A stretch of DNA of 64,000 bases from Ananas comosus. Its lineage: Eukaryota; Streptophyta; Magnoliopsida; Poales; Bromeliaceae. Under the pieces are notes generated by a model that was given only the letters and a program-made list of their open reading frames with translations, ran no database searches and was not told where the DNA came from. The stretch's first letter is position 1. Every line of letters begins with the position of its first letter. Below are positions 1 through 12,291 of this stretch, one piece after another. A program made the translations under genes and the position numbers. The stretch covers positions 11,403,637 through 11,467,636 of the forward strand of contig NC_033622.1 of the NCBI RefSeq assembly GCF_001540865.1, given 5' to 3'.

Positions 1-905
1 CTTCTTTCGTTCTTTTCTTTTGGACTTCAAGAGCATCTATTCATCTATCAACATTCTCTTGTCTCCATTGCTTAATGTAGAGAAGTCCATGATTCCTACC
101 ACACAGCTGGTATTGCCTTCTTTTACAAGAGAACCGACTATTCTCCAATTAATCACATAAAATAGAGAGTTGGTGCTCAAATTTTAATTTGTTGTAGTTC
201 AGACTCGAGTTTTATAAATTGTTGTAATCAAGTCCCACAATCGAATTTAATCAACTAAATATTGATGTATTGCTAATGGAAAGTAATTTAGCAATATTAT
301 GATTGATGATGCGACAATAATTTTAAAATGCTATATTATTTCTATATCAGTGACTTTTTAATATTTAGTCCAGGGACAGAACCATATATAGATCCAAAGG
401 GGCCATGGCCTCCCTCAATTTTTCAATATTCACTTTATAGTCCTTTGGTAGCTTATAAATTTTTAATTAATTGTTAAAATATATGGGCCTATCTTGTAAA
501 AATTTTTTAATGCTAGTATAGAACTCTCTCTCTCTCTCTTCTTATGTGTTTTGTCGGTGAAAATATATTAAGAATCTTTTAATTATAGTGCATTTTGAAA
601 TAAGTCTTTTTCACTTTAAATATTTTATTTATATATCCTTAACTTTCTAATTATTTTTTATGAGCTAATTTATTTAACTAAATAAGATAGTATGTTAAAT
701 TTAATAGCTCTGTTAGATATTGGTTATTGGTTGTTATTATTTTATTAACAAAAATAAAAAAATTAAATTCTAACTAAATTACTATTAGATTTAGTAAAAT
801 TCTTAAGTTATTTGAATGAGATAATGCAAATAAAATAATTAGAAGTTAAGCGAGCGTAAATTAAAGAAATAAATTTAATATTTTCTAACATTAATTATCT
901 AATCA
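1..905. other. AT-rich upstream intergenic DNA
   Basis: No gene is supported here. The stretch is AT-rich with a short CT tract near 525-540. A phrase near 380-415 (AACCATATATAG, GGGGCCATGGCC) resembles the edge of a dispersed plant repeat, but no matching terminal repeat or target duplication was found. Confidence 0.5.
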
Positions 906-1145
906 CTAAATTTTTTTATTAAAAATTTGAGTAGTTAAAATTTTATTTATCTGCTAAAATTTTTATTTGTACATATTTTGGCCCGTCTCGTGATTAAATC
1001 CTGGCTTCGTCCTTAGTTTAGTCAGCTAAATTTTTTTATTAAAAATTTGAGTAGTTAAAATTTTATTTATCTGCTAAATTTTTATTTGTACATATTTTGG
1101 CCGCCTCGTGATTAAATCCTGGCTTCGTTCTTAGTTTAGTCACCT
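906..1145. repeat. tandem duplication, 120-bp unit, two copies
   Basis: Two head-to-tail copies (906-1025 and 1026-1145) share nearly every base, including the phrases CTAAATTTTTTTATT and TAAATCCTGGCTTCGT. They differ by only a few substitutions and one or two single-base indels, so the duplication is recent. It ends about 190 bp upstream of the first MYB start codon, in its likely promoter region. Confidence 0.85.
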
Positions 1146-1334
1146 AAATTGAATTGTAGGACTTAATTGCAATAGTTTACAAAAATTTGAGTTAGAAATT
1201 ATAACGAAATAAAATTTGAGAATCTAGATGAATGCCACTAAATTCTTCTATAGAAAGAAAGGTGTGAGCGAGAGGCTACAAAAACTCTGCAATAATTCGC
1301 AAAAAAAGAAAGAAACAAACTTAGAAAAATTAAG

Positions 1335-2812
1335 ATGAGACCAAGAACCCACCCTTGCTCTCAAGTTTTGAGCCGAGGAAAATGGACGGAGGAGGAAGAT
1401 CGTATTCTAGCGTCCTACGTCGAAGCCCACGGTGTGGAGAACTGGGCAAAACTTCCCATCAAAGCTGGTGCATGCAAAAGCCACGAAGCTTAACTTATTA
1501 CAACTTCTCTATAAGCAAAATTTTGCTTCTTTTTCCTCTTTTGTTTAGTATTATTATATGAAAATTAACATGATTTTTTCTTTCTTTTTTTCTTTTTTCT
1601 GGGTGTTATAATTAGGGCTTAATCGCTGTGGGAAGAGTTGCAGGCTCCGTTGGTTGAACTATCTCAGGCCCAACATTAAGCGCGGGAACATCACCCAAGA
1701 TGAGGAGGATCTCATTATCAGACTCCACAAGCTTCTGGGAAACAGGTTAATATATTTATGATCAACTCTTTACGTGCTCATAGTTCAGAACTATAAGTTA
1801 ATTGCACCATGGGTCCTTGTTATTTTGTTAACTCTCAATTAATCATCCCTTTGTTGTCTCAGTTACTAATCCTATACTTCATTAACTACGTACTATCTCA
1901 TACTACAAAAATCACAGAGATAAGTTGGCGGTTAATTGTCATTGGTTGTATTTAACAAGAGTGTGGAATTATAAGATAAATATATGTCTTTTTTAAGAGA
2001 TCTTTGCCCGGTTTGATATATATCTTTAGTTAAATAGTAACTTAGATAGATGTAGGAAAAAAAAAAAAAAAGAAATACTGTATGTATCAAAAGTAATATA
2101 TCGACTTAATTATTCTAGTAAACTTATTCAATTTCAGTAACCATTCCAGATTTCTATGTCTAGACCTATTTGAGATATATAGCAGTGAAGTGTAAGATTT
2201 ATAAGTTGAAGCAGTTTTTGATTCTTTGAATAATTGAGAAACAAAGCTAAAGTACTAACAAAAGGGATGTTTAATTTGCACAAAGATTAAGGATCAAACT
2301 GAAACTACAATAAAAATAAAAAAAGAAGCTTGGCATAGCTTGGTGCAGTTAATTTACCCAAGGTTAGTCAAGTTTAGACGAATATTTTATCAAAATTGAT
2401 TTGAGCTGGTTTACAAATATATTCAAGGTGGTCTTTGATAGCGGGAAGGATACCGGGACGGACAGACAACGAGATCAAGAACTATTGGAACACATTCCTT
2501 AAGAAAAAAGTGCACCGAGCCAACTCAAACCTGATTGACGAGCCCGTCTCGACCGTGTCAAGCCCATCTCAAGGGACAATAAAGAAGATGAAAACAATTC
2601 ACATTGATCCAAAAGCTAATGCACAGGTACAACTGTGGGGGACTTCAACTGAAGGAGAATGTAATGGCAGTACTGACTGGTTGCTGCAACAATGGTGTAA
2701 TCCCCTGATCATGTCAAATGAAGAGAGAGTGGATGAGTGGATAGCTGGAGAAGAGGGAAAATTAGTCTTTTCATGGGAAGACCTTTTGGTTGATGAGAAT
2801 GCTAATTCTTGA
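1335..2812 (+). CDS. R2R3-MYB transcription factor, bHLH-interacting type (3 exons)
   Basis: The exons are 1335-1467, 1616-1745 and 2428-2812, giving 215 residues. The introns fall in the two positions usual for R2R3-MYB genes, with phases 1 and 2. R2 has its tryptophans at residues 17, 37 and 57. R3 has Ile70, Trp89 and Trp108. Residues 76-95 fit the [DE]Lx2[RK]x3Lx6Lx3R signature for binding R-like bHLH partners, so a role in flavonoid or epidermal-cell regulation with a bHLH/WD40 complex is inferred. The acidic C-terminus ([12 protein letters not shown]) may activate transcription. Oddities: the N-terminus lacks the usual MGRxPCC start, the exon 1 donor is the weak GTGCAT, and the tail has no clear subgroup motif. 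Exon 1 read through meets a stop soon after the donor, which supports splicing. The only in-frame ATG upstream of R2 was taken as the start. The exact subgroup is unsure. Confidence 0.9.
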
Positions 2813-3483
2813 ATTAGCTGAATGCACAATTGACTACAATTAATTAATGTATTAAGTATATGTGAATAACTCAACCCTTCTGTTATGAAGGTTCAGTATT
2901 TATTTTCTGCAAATTCTCAAATAATTGGTATGAGAGGTAAAGGTTAATTATTTAGTTAAACCAAGGTGATTTTTGAATTGAGTTATTCAAGAAATTACAA
3001 GTTTTTTTTTTTTAATTAAAGAAGTAATTTCAAATGTACTCCTCAAAATTTAAAAAATTATAGACGTTCCTTTAAAGTTCTGAATATATATCAATGTTAC
3101 CTGAATAAATCGACAAATTATATCTTAAATGCTCTTTCCGCTACTTATCCTTACAATAGTTAACTAGCATATAATTTGTATCATTTTATTTAATTTATTT
3201 TGCAGAGATAAAAAAGTATAAATGAAAGTAGTCAGAGTAAATTATAGAAATACAAGCCTGATAAACATATAATAACATAAATCAGAGTTAAAATAGAGAA
3301 CTATATCTAAAATAATGTAAAAATTTGAAAAGTAAGTACAGTAAACTAGCGTATACAAATATGGAATAAACACATAGTAGTATAAATAGAACTAGAATAA
3401 AGAACTATCGAACTACATCTAAAATTTTATGAAGGGGTAATTGCCTATGTACACTTATACATCTAAAATTCGACCTCTGTTTT
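2813..3483. other. 3' flank of first MYB gene, no gene seen
   Basis: AT-rich sequence that includes the presumed 3' UTR. No convincing polyadenylation signal can be singled out among many AATAAA-like words, and no open frame resembles a known protein. Confidence 0.5.
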
Positions 3484-3732
3484 ACTGCAGCCTGTTGGGC
3501 TCTTTGGAAAGAGCGAAATTCGAGGATCTTTCGCAATCGACGAGTCACGCACGAAGAAATGGGAAAATCCATTATGGCTGAAGTACAGTTCTGGAGATCC
3601 ACCTGGGGGGGATGATTGAGTTTGGATTGTGCGTTCAACTTATGTAATTCATTTTCTGTATGTGCTGATTTTACTCTTTGTTCCTCTGTACTCCAAAAAT
3701 AGGGTAAATCCCTGTTTTATCAAAAAAAAAAA
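3484..3732 (+). mobile_element. 5'-truncated LINE 3' end with poly(A) tail
   Basis: The plus-strand frame 3484-3615 reads as the end of a plant non-LTR retrotransposon polyprotein: TAACWALWKERNSRIFRNRR followed by an arginine- and tryptophan-rich tail and a stop at 3613-3615. The phrase W-LWKERN-RIF is characteristic of the C-terminal zinc-binding region after the reverse transcriptase in plant L1-type LINEs. About 105 bp of 3' UTR then lead to an A tract at 3722-3732. The 5' truncation plus an A tail is typical of LINE insertion. No clean target duplication was found, so this is probably an old, dead copy. Confidence 0.8.
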
Positions 3733-5170
3733 ATATTTATCTTTCATAGAAGTCATGGTGAACTATATCTAAATCTAAAATAATATAAAGGATGATTACC
3801 TATGTATACTTATAAGTTTCTAACTTTTTTATTTTACCCTTCATAGAAGTCCATGTTGAAAAAGACGTTTCTAACATTCCATGCTTTTCAAATGTACCGT
3901 TAGAATTACATTCTATCAATACACTATTAAAAATAGCTGTTATCTCTGCGAAATGACTAGTTTGCTTGTTCGATTATTTCATTCCACTATCACTTTTTTT
4001 TTTATTTGTCCTTCAATAATTACCTAGTTTTCTTATTTGCCTCCTAATAATCATCTTCTTCTTCCCTGAACCTATATAAAAAAGTATAACCATGATTGAA
4101 GAATATCAAGCTCTCTTCTCCTCCCACTTGCTTCACTCTATCTGTGCCTCCCATCATGCCTCACTCTACAAAAAAAATTTTGATAGAGATATAGGATATT
4201 TCCTAAATTTTTAGGGGTACGTAGGCAATTATTCATAGTATAAAATCAAAAATAAATTTAATGAGAAGTATGCAATTCTTCCTTCCGTAATTAAACAAAC
4301 AAACAAAATAAAAATATACTAAGTAAATACTAATAATAAATGCATAATATCTCGATCCTTACATGGATAAATGTATTACAATAATTGAAAGGGTACGTAT
4401 GTAGGAGGGATATAATGAGCATTTGAGCCATATTTTAATAGTACTATGGGCAATTGTGATGATTTTACTAAATGTAAGGAGCAATTTTGATGTTGACAAC
4501 TTTTTTTAGAGAATTTTTATATAAGTAGGAATAAGGTGAAGGGCATTATAAAATTTTATTTATATATTATAAGAGACACGTCACATTGCTCTCCACTATA
4601 ACAAAAGTTGCACAAATTTCAACACTTGCATATGTCCTCTATATGCTCAGTCAAACTTTTCAAAATAGCCCGCGACATTTCTAGTGTGGTAACAGGCTTG
4701 ATGATCGGTACCTGAGATTTTTAATTTAAAATCTAGTTGTATTATATTTTCAACTAAGTTTATTTTTTAAAAAATTAATAAAATAAATAGAATGTTATCT
4801 TTTTCTCTCAAAAGTAGAAAGTAAAACTTTTTTCACAACAACAAAAGCTTTTGATTTTTCCCCTAGCTAATAAAACAAAAGCCATTGAAGCAGAAATTTT
4901 AGTAAACTAAAGTTTGACGACCAAAGTGTCATGCTCCTCGTAACTTGCAGACCAAAATATAGTTTATCCTTAGTACTATCAAGTAAAAGCATACAGAACT
5001 TATCTACACTATAAATCAATTAAATAGAAGGATTGGATAGTAAAATCAAAATTTTAATAAAGTGGATAGCCGATTTAAAATAGTTCATAGTTCAAATAAT
5101 ATGTCAGGTGACGTTCCACATGACATAGGCCGAGTATGAACAAGGTGGGACAAAATTTAAGTTATATATG
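3733..5170. other. AT-rich intergenic DNA
   Basis: No gene or complete element is recognised. Short phrases flanking the LINE (for example CCTATGTA-ACTTATA near 3443 and 3801) recur on both sides, so the LINE may have landed in a small local duplication. Confidence 0.4.
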
Positions 5171-5178
5171 GGAAGCAT

Positions 5179-5552
5179 TAGGGATGTCAATGAGTATGAA
5201 TATTCAAAATTTTATTCAAATCTGAATCTGAACGGAATGGATTTACTCGATGCAAAACGGATATAATTTTGGATATATATGGGTATAAAAAATAAAATTC
5301 CTATGGATTCGTATTTAGTTATGGATTTTGTCGCCCGAATTGGTTTTACATTATATAATATATATGAACATTTGATATTACACTTAGACTTATATTTTAA
5401 AATTTTAGATTTTAATATAATATATTTTGAAATGTAATAAAGAGAAATAATTATTTTAGATTTAGATTTGATTTCGAATTTGAATTCTGATTTTTTGGTT
5501 TGGATTTGAATTTTAAAAGACCGGCTCCTAACCCGACAAGTTGACATTCCTA
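5179..5552. mobile_element. hAT-type MITE with 8-bp target duplication
   Basis: The ends are TAGGGATGTCAA and TTGACATTCCTA, an inverted terminal repeat. It is flanked by the 8-bp duplication GGAAGCAT (5171-5178) and GGGAGCAT (5553-5560), with one mismatch. Size (374 bp) and 8-bp duplication fit a non-autonomous hAT element. The interior is built from GAATTTGAAT-like words and has no transposase. Confidence 0.85.
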
Positions 5553-5560
5553 GGGAGCAT

Positions 5561-6280
5561 CCTTCCTAGTGTTATGGAAAGACAAAAGCAGATGGAGATA
5601 GCAAAGGAAGGGAAAAAAAAACAAAAATTGCATCAAAAGCACTTCCTTCTCAATGTAAAATGGACTGAAGCATACATAAAGCACAAAAATCAAACAACCA
5701 ACGCTACAACTTAAAAGGAGCGTTTAATACTTTTCTCTTTAGATGCTGACGTATTAGTAACATACAAAAATAATAAGATTAATTGCCAACAGCTCTATGT
5801 AAGCATAGCAAATTTTAAACATATTTCTATAAAGTTCAACTTTTTTATGTTATCTTGGCAAAAATTTTACTGTTTTCAAATATGTCCCTACTGTTATGAT
5901 CCGTTAAAAAAATTTAATTAACCGTATAGAAAATACTTAAGTTTGATTAGTGAATGAGAGATAAATTGATATTTTTACCCCTCTTATATTATACGTTATT
6001 ATCTCATTCAAAATCCTAGCAATGAGAACTTTTCTTCTTCTTTTCTCTCTCTCCTTCATCCTAGTTTTCAATCCGTAATTAAAATTTCACCATCTCTATT
6101 TATCTAAGACACATGTTGTTTCACCAATGTCGAGCGCATGTCGCTTTTTTCATCAATTTTTTCTACAATGTTTTCTTATTCTGCTCAAAAGAAAAGTTTT
6201 AAGAGAAAATTAAGAAGCGAAAGAAAAGCTTGCAATAATGATGAATTTGATTGAAGTTTACAGAGAAGAAAGATGAGAAA
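5561..6280. other. intergenic DNA with MITE-like segment
   Basis: The part from about 5780 to 5960 (CTATAAAGTTCAACTTTTTT, TTTTCAAATATGTCCCTA, GATCCGTTA) matches phrases at 45290-45400 and 44380-44460, so a dispersed repeat is present here, though its ends are not clear. No gene is seen. Confidence 0.45.

Positions 6281-6325
<45 letters not shown>
6281..6325. repeat. (TAA)n microsatellite
   Basis: About fifteen uninterrupted AAT/TAA triplets. Confidence 0.95.
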
Positions 6326-6326
<1 letters not shown>

Positions 6327-6472
6327 TAAAAGGTCCAAAGCATTTTCGTAACTTAACTAATTAACCAACCAACGTGGCCCTCCCCTGCGCTGGTCTCTAG
6401 TGGAGACGTAAAGTAACGCTCTCCACATAATTCTTTAGCTGAGATTTTTTTCTTTTGTGTTAGAGATGATAA

Positions 6473-7235
6473 CGAGTGTTTGAAGGATGGTTGGGAGACG
6501 GATGGATCGATCTTACGAATCGAGCTAATTAAGTTGTGTGGCGCCTCGCCCTCCACCGTGTCCACAACGTACGGCTTTGTTTCTTCGCCTGGGGCACATC
6601 AACCACACTATTTGTGCGCAAAAATTAAAAATGTTCGGAGATTCCAATTACGTACAAATCATTCGATCTCCNAGTGTTTGAAGGATGGTTGGGAGACGGA
6701 TGGATCGATCTTACGAATCGAGCTAATTAAGTTGTGTGGCGCCTCGCCCTCCACCGTGTCCACAACGCTTTGTTTCTTCGCCTGGGGCGTGTCAACCACA
6801 CATTTTGTGCACCAAAAATATGTTCGGAGAACTGACCGTCCCTATCATAAGTGACAAAAGAATTTGATGATTGGGAGAGGGGACAATCCACGGATTGAGT
6901 TGACGGACTGTTTGGTTCACCATAAAATTATAAAAAATAATTATTTATAAAAAAATATATTTTATTGTTCTTGAGTTTTTTTTTTTCCGGTTGAAAAATA
7001 ATAAAAAACGAAAATTTTAACTTTTCCCCAAATCTAGAGAAACACGTATATTTACATCGTACCATACAAAAAAAGAAATTTTTTTTTATGCAGAAGATAA
7101 TTTTTCTGTTCGTTTTTATGCCGAACCAAACGCCTCCTAATTAAGTCGTGCGGCGTTTTGTCCTCCAGCGTGTCAGCTACACTTTCCTATTCCAGGGATG
7201 TCTCGACCACAACTTTTTTGGACAACAATGTATGT
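6473..7235. repeat. threefold tandem repeat of about 195 bp, third copy split by a MITE
   Basis: Copy 1 (about 6475-6670) and copy 2 (6673-6868) share long identical stretches such as GATGGTTGGGAGACGGATGG and GAGCTAATTAAGTTGTGTGG. A diverged third copy starts near 6868, is interrupted at GAGTTGA by a small MITE, and resumes at CTAATTAAGTCGTGCGGCG. Copies 1 and 2 meet at a single ambiguous base (6672), but they differ at several sites, so the repeat is not simply an assembly echo. Confidence 0.8.
6904..7137. mobile_element. small Harbinger-like MITE
   Basis: The ends are CGGACTGTTTGGTTC and GAACCAAACGCCTCC, with the GTTTGGTTC core common to Tourist/Harbinger MITEs. The flanks TGA (6901-6903) and TAA (7138-7140) are a decayed 3-bp duplication. 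It splits the third copy of the surrounding tandem repeat, which fixes its outer limits. Confidence 0.7.
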
Positions 7236-7349
7236 AAACACCAGTTATAAATCATTCTGAGACAGACCATTAATGCCAACGGTATAATGATTTATAAGTA
7301 TAAATTTTATACTACAGTGACACTAAAGTTATCATATATTCTCTTATTA

Positions 7350-8316
7350 GGTATCGTTTGGTTCGAAAATAAGTAAAAAATAGTTATTACAGAGATAGGT
7401 ATAAATTGATATATAAGCGGAGATTAGATCAATTTGCGTTTGGATGAAAATTAGATTATTTCTAAGAATAAGAAAAATAGCTCTTGGTTAGGTAAGATGG
7501 AATAAGAATTAAAATGGGTAGTTATAAATAAAAAATAATGATATTACCCTTCTTATTATATTTAAATTTAAAATTTTAAATTATATATATTTATTATAAA
7601 TTAAAATTTTAACCTTTTTAATTTTAAAATTAAAATACATAAAATTTAAAATCTCAAATTGTAATTTTAAATTTCTAAATTCAAAACTTAAAATTAAGGA
7701 TCAAATTTTACAATTTGAAAATGATAAAATATTATAAAGTTTAATTTAAAATTTAAAATGTCAAATTAAATTTAAATTTAAATTTTTGAAAATAAGAATT
7801 AGGGGGGAACACATTAATAAAAATAATTATTATAATAATTATAATTTGATAATAATAAATTTTTCTAATAAATTTAAATTTTTTATTATAATAAATTTCT
7901 ATAATTGCTAAACATTCGTAACTTACACTTAAATTTAATAAAATAATAATTTTTCCATATTTAAATATAATTATAAAATTTATTATAATATTTAATATTT
8001 AAATATAAATAATATATATTAATATAGTACAATTAATAATTTTATAATAAAAATAATATATTATAACATATAACATATTATATTTTTATAGTTTAGTTTT
8101 AATTTAATTTATAATTTTAATAAAGTTTGAAATTAAATATTGAAATAGCACTATTCCATCAAAATGGTAGAATATGAAATTCCAAGCTATTCCGAGATAG
8201 CTGGGAATAATAAGATTTGACCGGAATAAAATATTCCGGCCAAAAATTATTTCGTTTGGCAGAATAGCGGGGATAACTTTCGTTATCCCCGCTTATACCG
8301 CCAACCAAACTGGGCC
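7350..8316. mobile_element. Harbinger-type MITE, 967 bp
   Basis: TTA duplicates flank it (7347-7349 and 8317-8319). The termini read GGTATCGTTTGGTTCG and CCAACCAAACTGGGCC. Subterminal parts are also inverted (AAGCGGAGATTAGATC versus GGATAACTTTCGTTATCCCC regions). A related, shorter copy lies at 44578-45115. The interior is low-complexity AT with no transposase. Confidence 0.85.
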
Positions 8317-8319
8317 TTA

Positions 8320-9028
8320 CTATTCTGATCCAATTTTTTTGATTTATTAATACTAAAAACCGACAAAGAGTTTAATAATAAATCTCCGAATGCGTAGTAG
8401 TGCGTAAAATTTGCACCTACTTATATAGTGCGTACAATATTTTTCTTTTGAGAAATAACTCTGTAAATCATTTTTTAATTTATTGATATTTCTTTAGAAT
8501 TTTTAATTTTGTAGATTAAATAATCTTAGCTAATTAAATTAAAACATCCATTAAATCATTTGATAATTTTATTAAATTTAACAGCAATAACTATCCTATA
8601 GTGATTAGAAATTATTAATTTTAAATGTTTCAGCTAATAAAATATGATTTAAAAACAAAAAAAAAATAAAGTTGAAGTACTTTAATTATAACTAGTTAAG
8701 GACCCACGCGATGCGGCGGGAAGGTATTATTACAGTAAATTATTATCATTAAAATTAAGATTGGGACCAATATGCGATTAATTCATAAAAAAAATTACAT
8801 ATAGGTCCCACAACCCTCCAAAATAAGGGCATAAATTAACACACTTTAAACCATAGGGTACTAAAGTGAGAAAGTGTGAAACCATATGGATTTAACAGTT
8901 AGGATATAATCGCTATAAAATCAAGAAGAAGTGAGAACTTGATTGAAAAGGAAAATAAAATGGTGCAAAGATTGGGGTAAATGGTGCAATTGATCCTCAA
9001 TTAAAAAGAAAAAAGGAATGTGGGACCG
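8320..9028. other. AT-rich spacer with a Helitron-like end and a partial MITE
   Basis: Contains the Helitron-like terminus described separately. Near 8830-8890 there is a piece of the inverted-repeat family whose copies lie at 40696-41420 and 52895-53280 (CTTTAAACCATAGGGTACTA, GTGAGAAAGTGTGAAACCAT). No gene is seen. Confidence 0.5.
8691..8728 (-). mobile_element. possible Helitron 3' terminus
   Basis: Read on the minus strand, a GC-rich imperfect hairpin (CCCGCCGCATCGCGTGGG) is followed by TCCTTAA and the terminal CTAGT, then a host T. A short GC hairpin about 10 bases before CTRRT is the hallmark of Helitron 3' ends. No matching 5' TC end could be fixed, so element length is unknown. Confidence 0.45.
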
Positions 9029-9033
9029 ACAAA

Positions 9034-11407
9034 TGTCACGCCCCGGATTACTCGTTTTCCCGGATACACTAACAGACCCGCCATATACATAGAAATTTTT
9101 TCTGTATACGAAGCGAAACAGTAACAGTACCTGTAATCATACAACACTATAAATAGCAGTATAGAACTGCTAGGAAAAGAAAACCAAATAAAAAAAAATA
9201 GCGGTTCAATACATACATAGCATTTGGGTACAAAAATACTTGCTCGGGCGAGATACAATATCTGTATGTAAAGGACCAAAAACTACTACTACCTGTAGCT
9301 GATACTCCTCTAGCTCTGGCTCGTCTGGAAGGACTCTATCTCACGACGCCCTTGCCACGCTCAGAATCAGCAGCAGCAGCAGCCGAAGACGACGGCTCTG
9401 CAAAAACAGGGGGTAACAACTGGGCGTGAGAACTACTGCAAAAGAAATAGTCTTCAGTGGGTACCATCCTCAAACTTATCGGTTCACCAACCAAGTTTAC
9501 AGAAGTAAGCAGGGATAGTAAGAAAAGTTGAAACAAATTTACAGCTAAATGCCACTATACTATCATGCTCTAACAATAATAATCTGTAGAAAAGTAAATC
9601 CTAACCCAATCTCACTAGGGACTGTGAAGACACCCGTCCCGCCTGCCAAAGCTAACGCTACCTCCACACTAAGCAGTCAGTGGAGAGCAAGTCCAATGAG
9701 GACTCAATGACACCAACGCAAACGCACAAAGCCCGACTCCGGAGTGGCACTCGTGGGCGCTACTCAACTGAGTATGCAAGCGTATCTCTATTGAGCTCAA
9801 TCAGGCTCTCACAGGCTAAAGTCAAGAAAATATAGTCTAACAAGTCTAACAACGAAACTCACGTCCTCTCGGCACAATCTGATGCCAAAACAGCAATCTG
9901 GGTCCACCGTTAACCCCAACGACACCCGACAGTCCGAAACAGCCTAGACACTGCTGTAAAAATAAGCCCAGCATCTCAGCACGAGCATAAACATATTCTA
10001 CACTATCCCAAATATCCACCGCCTACAAACTACGGCTCCTAGAGCTAAATCAGATAGTTTTAACATATGACAGTGTAGAAGCGCCAGTTTTCTCTTAAGT
10101 CAAATTCAAGTCTAATATGTATTATTTATCTAATTCATTTCAGCATGCTACAAATTCAGATTGCTTCTAACATGATAATTGATGAATTCGAGCTAAAAAT
10201 ATGATATACAAAAGCTGAAAATATACACGTTGACTACGCATGTACTTAGAAAGAAAACAGATGATAACTCACCTCAAGCGCAACCATACTGCAACACGAA
10301 GTTTCAAAAATGCTGGAAGTCTCAGCCTAACGCCCTCAGAACCAGCAACCACACTACTCAATGGTCTACACATACAAATCCACCAAAAACCATCAATACA
10401 TCAACAATTTCAGCACTTAAGCTAATTTCATCCCAATTTCAATGTCAAAATTATCTTCTAATGTTCAAATCCGATGAAGGTAGGTCCCAAAACCAAAAAA
10501 ATATACTGGAGGATCATCCTCTGGTCCAAAATCCAACTTTCCCCAAAGCTAGCATCAAGAAAACTCATAAGTTCACAATTCTGCCCAAAAACACCAACAG
10601 CAGAGAAGAACTCGAAAACGACCAAGCTAACCTCAATGAAATTCTGTGAAATTAGGCTCCACAGATTCCTCTGGAAGTCTAGATTCCAACAAACCAAGTT
10701 TCACTGCAATCCGACCTTCCTACGTCGCACACGAGCTGAAACGCCGAAGGTCGTTACTGGAAATCTGCAGAATCAGCACTCCTCAAGCTTGGAATTATGG
10801 AATTTGGAGTAATTTAAAAAATTTTGAGGGGTTTGGGTGCAATTTGGCCTCCTCTGTAAAGAACAGGTGAAAAGGTTTCAAAGGGGACGCACACAAGCTA
10901 TTTATAGGGTGGTGAGATGGTAATATAAGCCCCAGGAACAACCCTGCCCAATCTGCTGCCCCTACAAAAACGGACAGTTTCGGACGCCCGAAACCATGTT
11001 CTGGGCGTCCGAAACCTCCAGGCTGCACAAATGTTCCTCTTTGGTTCCTCCGCCTGTGGTCTGCTACGTCCTAAACCGGTTCTGGTGGACCTCACCTACC
11101 ACCCACCCGTGTCAGCTCAAACAATATTCACGAGGTGAATTTTCGGACCCACTTCCGGGCGCCCGAAACCAGGATCCGAATTGGCTTCCAGTTCTGCTTA
11201 GTTCTGCACTCAAGTTTTGGGCGACCCAAAACTTATTCTCGGCGCTCGAATCTAGCAAAACTCCAGTTTTGCTTATTTGAGTGCATCGAGTCCATTTCTG
11301 CATCTATTTCGTGCAGAAACGACTCCGACTCAGTCTAACACTCTCCAGATGTGTCGACCAGTCACTAGTATTGTAGACAATCCTATCCAAATCTCTGGAA
11401 TACTACA
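9034..11407 (+). mobile_element. solo LTR A (2,374 bp) with perfect 5-bp target duplication
   Basis: It begins TGTCACGCCCCGG and ends TACTACA, so it has TG...CA ends. The 5 bases before (9029-9033) and after (11408-11412) are both ACAAA, a perfect target site duplication, and no internal retroviral-type domain is present, so this is a solo LTR left by recombination. A second copy of the same family lies inverted at 12292-14689. LTR length fits Ty3/gypsy lineages with long LTRs, but the family cannot be named from an LTR alone. Scattered open frames in it are not genes. Confidence 0.93.
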
Positions 11408-11412
11408 ACAAA

Positions 11413-12149
11413 ATTTCCGAACAATTAAGAAGAGCTCTTTTTTGATTCCCAAGTCATATATTTATAAATTTTAAATATAAATTAAAATATCAAAATCAAA
11501 ATAAAAAATTTAAGTTTGAAATCAAAATTAGATTTAATATAAAATTTAAAATTAAAATTTTAATTTCAATTTAAATTCAAACTTTAAATTTAAATATAAA
11601 ATTTTAATTTCTATATGCAACCAACACCTCATAAAATTAAGAAGAGCTCAGTTTAAAATTTAAATTAATTTAAATTTTATTTTTTTGTATATGGCGCACA
11701 GCACTTCAAAATAAAAAAGTTGGAAATAGAAAAAACGAAAAGCAAAAAGAGAGAGAGAGAGGAGTGGTCCCACAGGAAAAAAAAAAAAACCTACGCCTGC
11801 TCGTGCCCGCCCGCTCGCCCACGCAAGCGCCCGCGCCCGCCCTCACCCGCGCCCGCTCGCCTGCTCGCTCGCTCCCGCGCTCGCGCCCCTCGCGCTCGCA
11901 ACCACGTAGTAAGACAGGGAACCGCCGGTTCCAAATTCATAAGTTTATAAATGGACTATAGTTCTATTCGATCCATGCACAAGTGCCGACAAATTAACTT
12001 TGACTTGTAGGCAACTGCATCAAAGTGGGGGCCACTACAAGACATGTGTCTTGTTTTTCGAGTGTATTTTTAGTATTTTCGGAGAAATTTTCGTTACGTT
12101 TTATTCGCCGTACCTGATTTTTATGGCCAACCTAATTCAATATACTAAA
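11413..12149. other. spacer between the two inverted LTRs
   Basis: It starts with AT-rich DNA in which AAGAAGAGCTC occurs twice (about 11429 and 11640), which looks like a decayed MITE. It then passes into a GC-rich C/G repeat tract at about 11795-11905 made of CGCCCGCTCG-like words. No gene is supported. Open frames in the GC tract are proline/arginine simple-sequence translations. Confidence 0.55.
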
Positions 12150-12291
12150 TACTTTAGCCAATTTGGATAAAAATTTTACAAGTTTTGAACTTTTGTAAAA
12201 TTAGAACGTTTTTTTTCAATTTTACAGATTCGATCCGAATTTTCAGCAAACTCGCCCTCGACCTCGACAGTGCCTGCACCCCCCGCCCTCC

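Noticed and set aside
10230..11338. Several overlapping open frames
   Set aside because: Contained in solo LTR A. Different frames overlap and none shows gag, protease or reverse transcriptase features.
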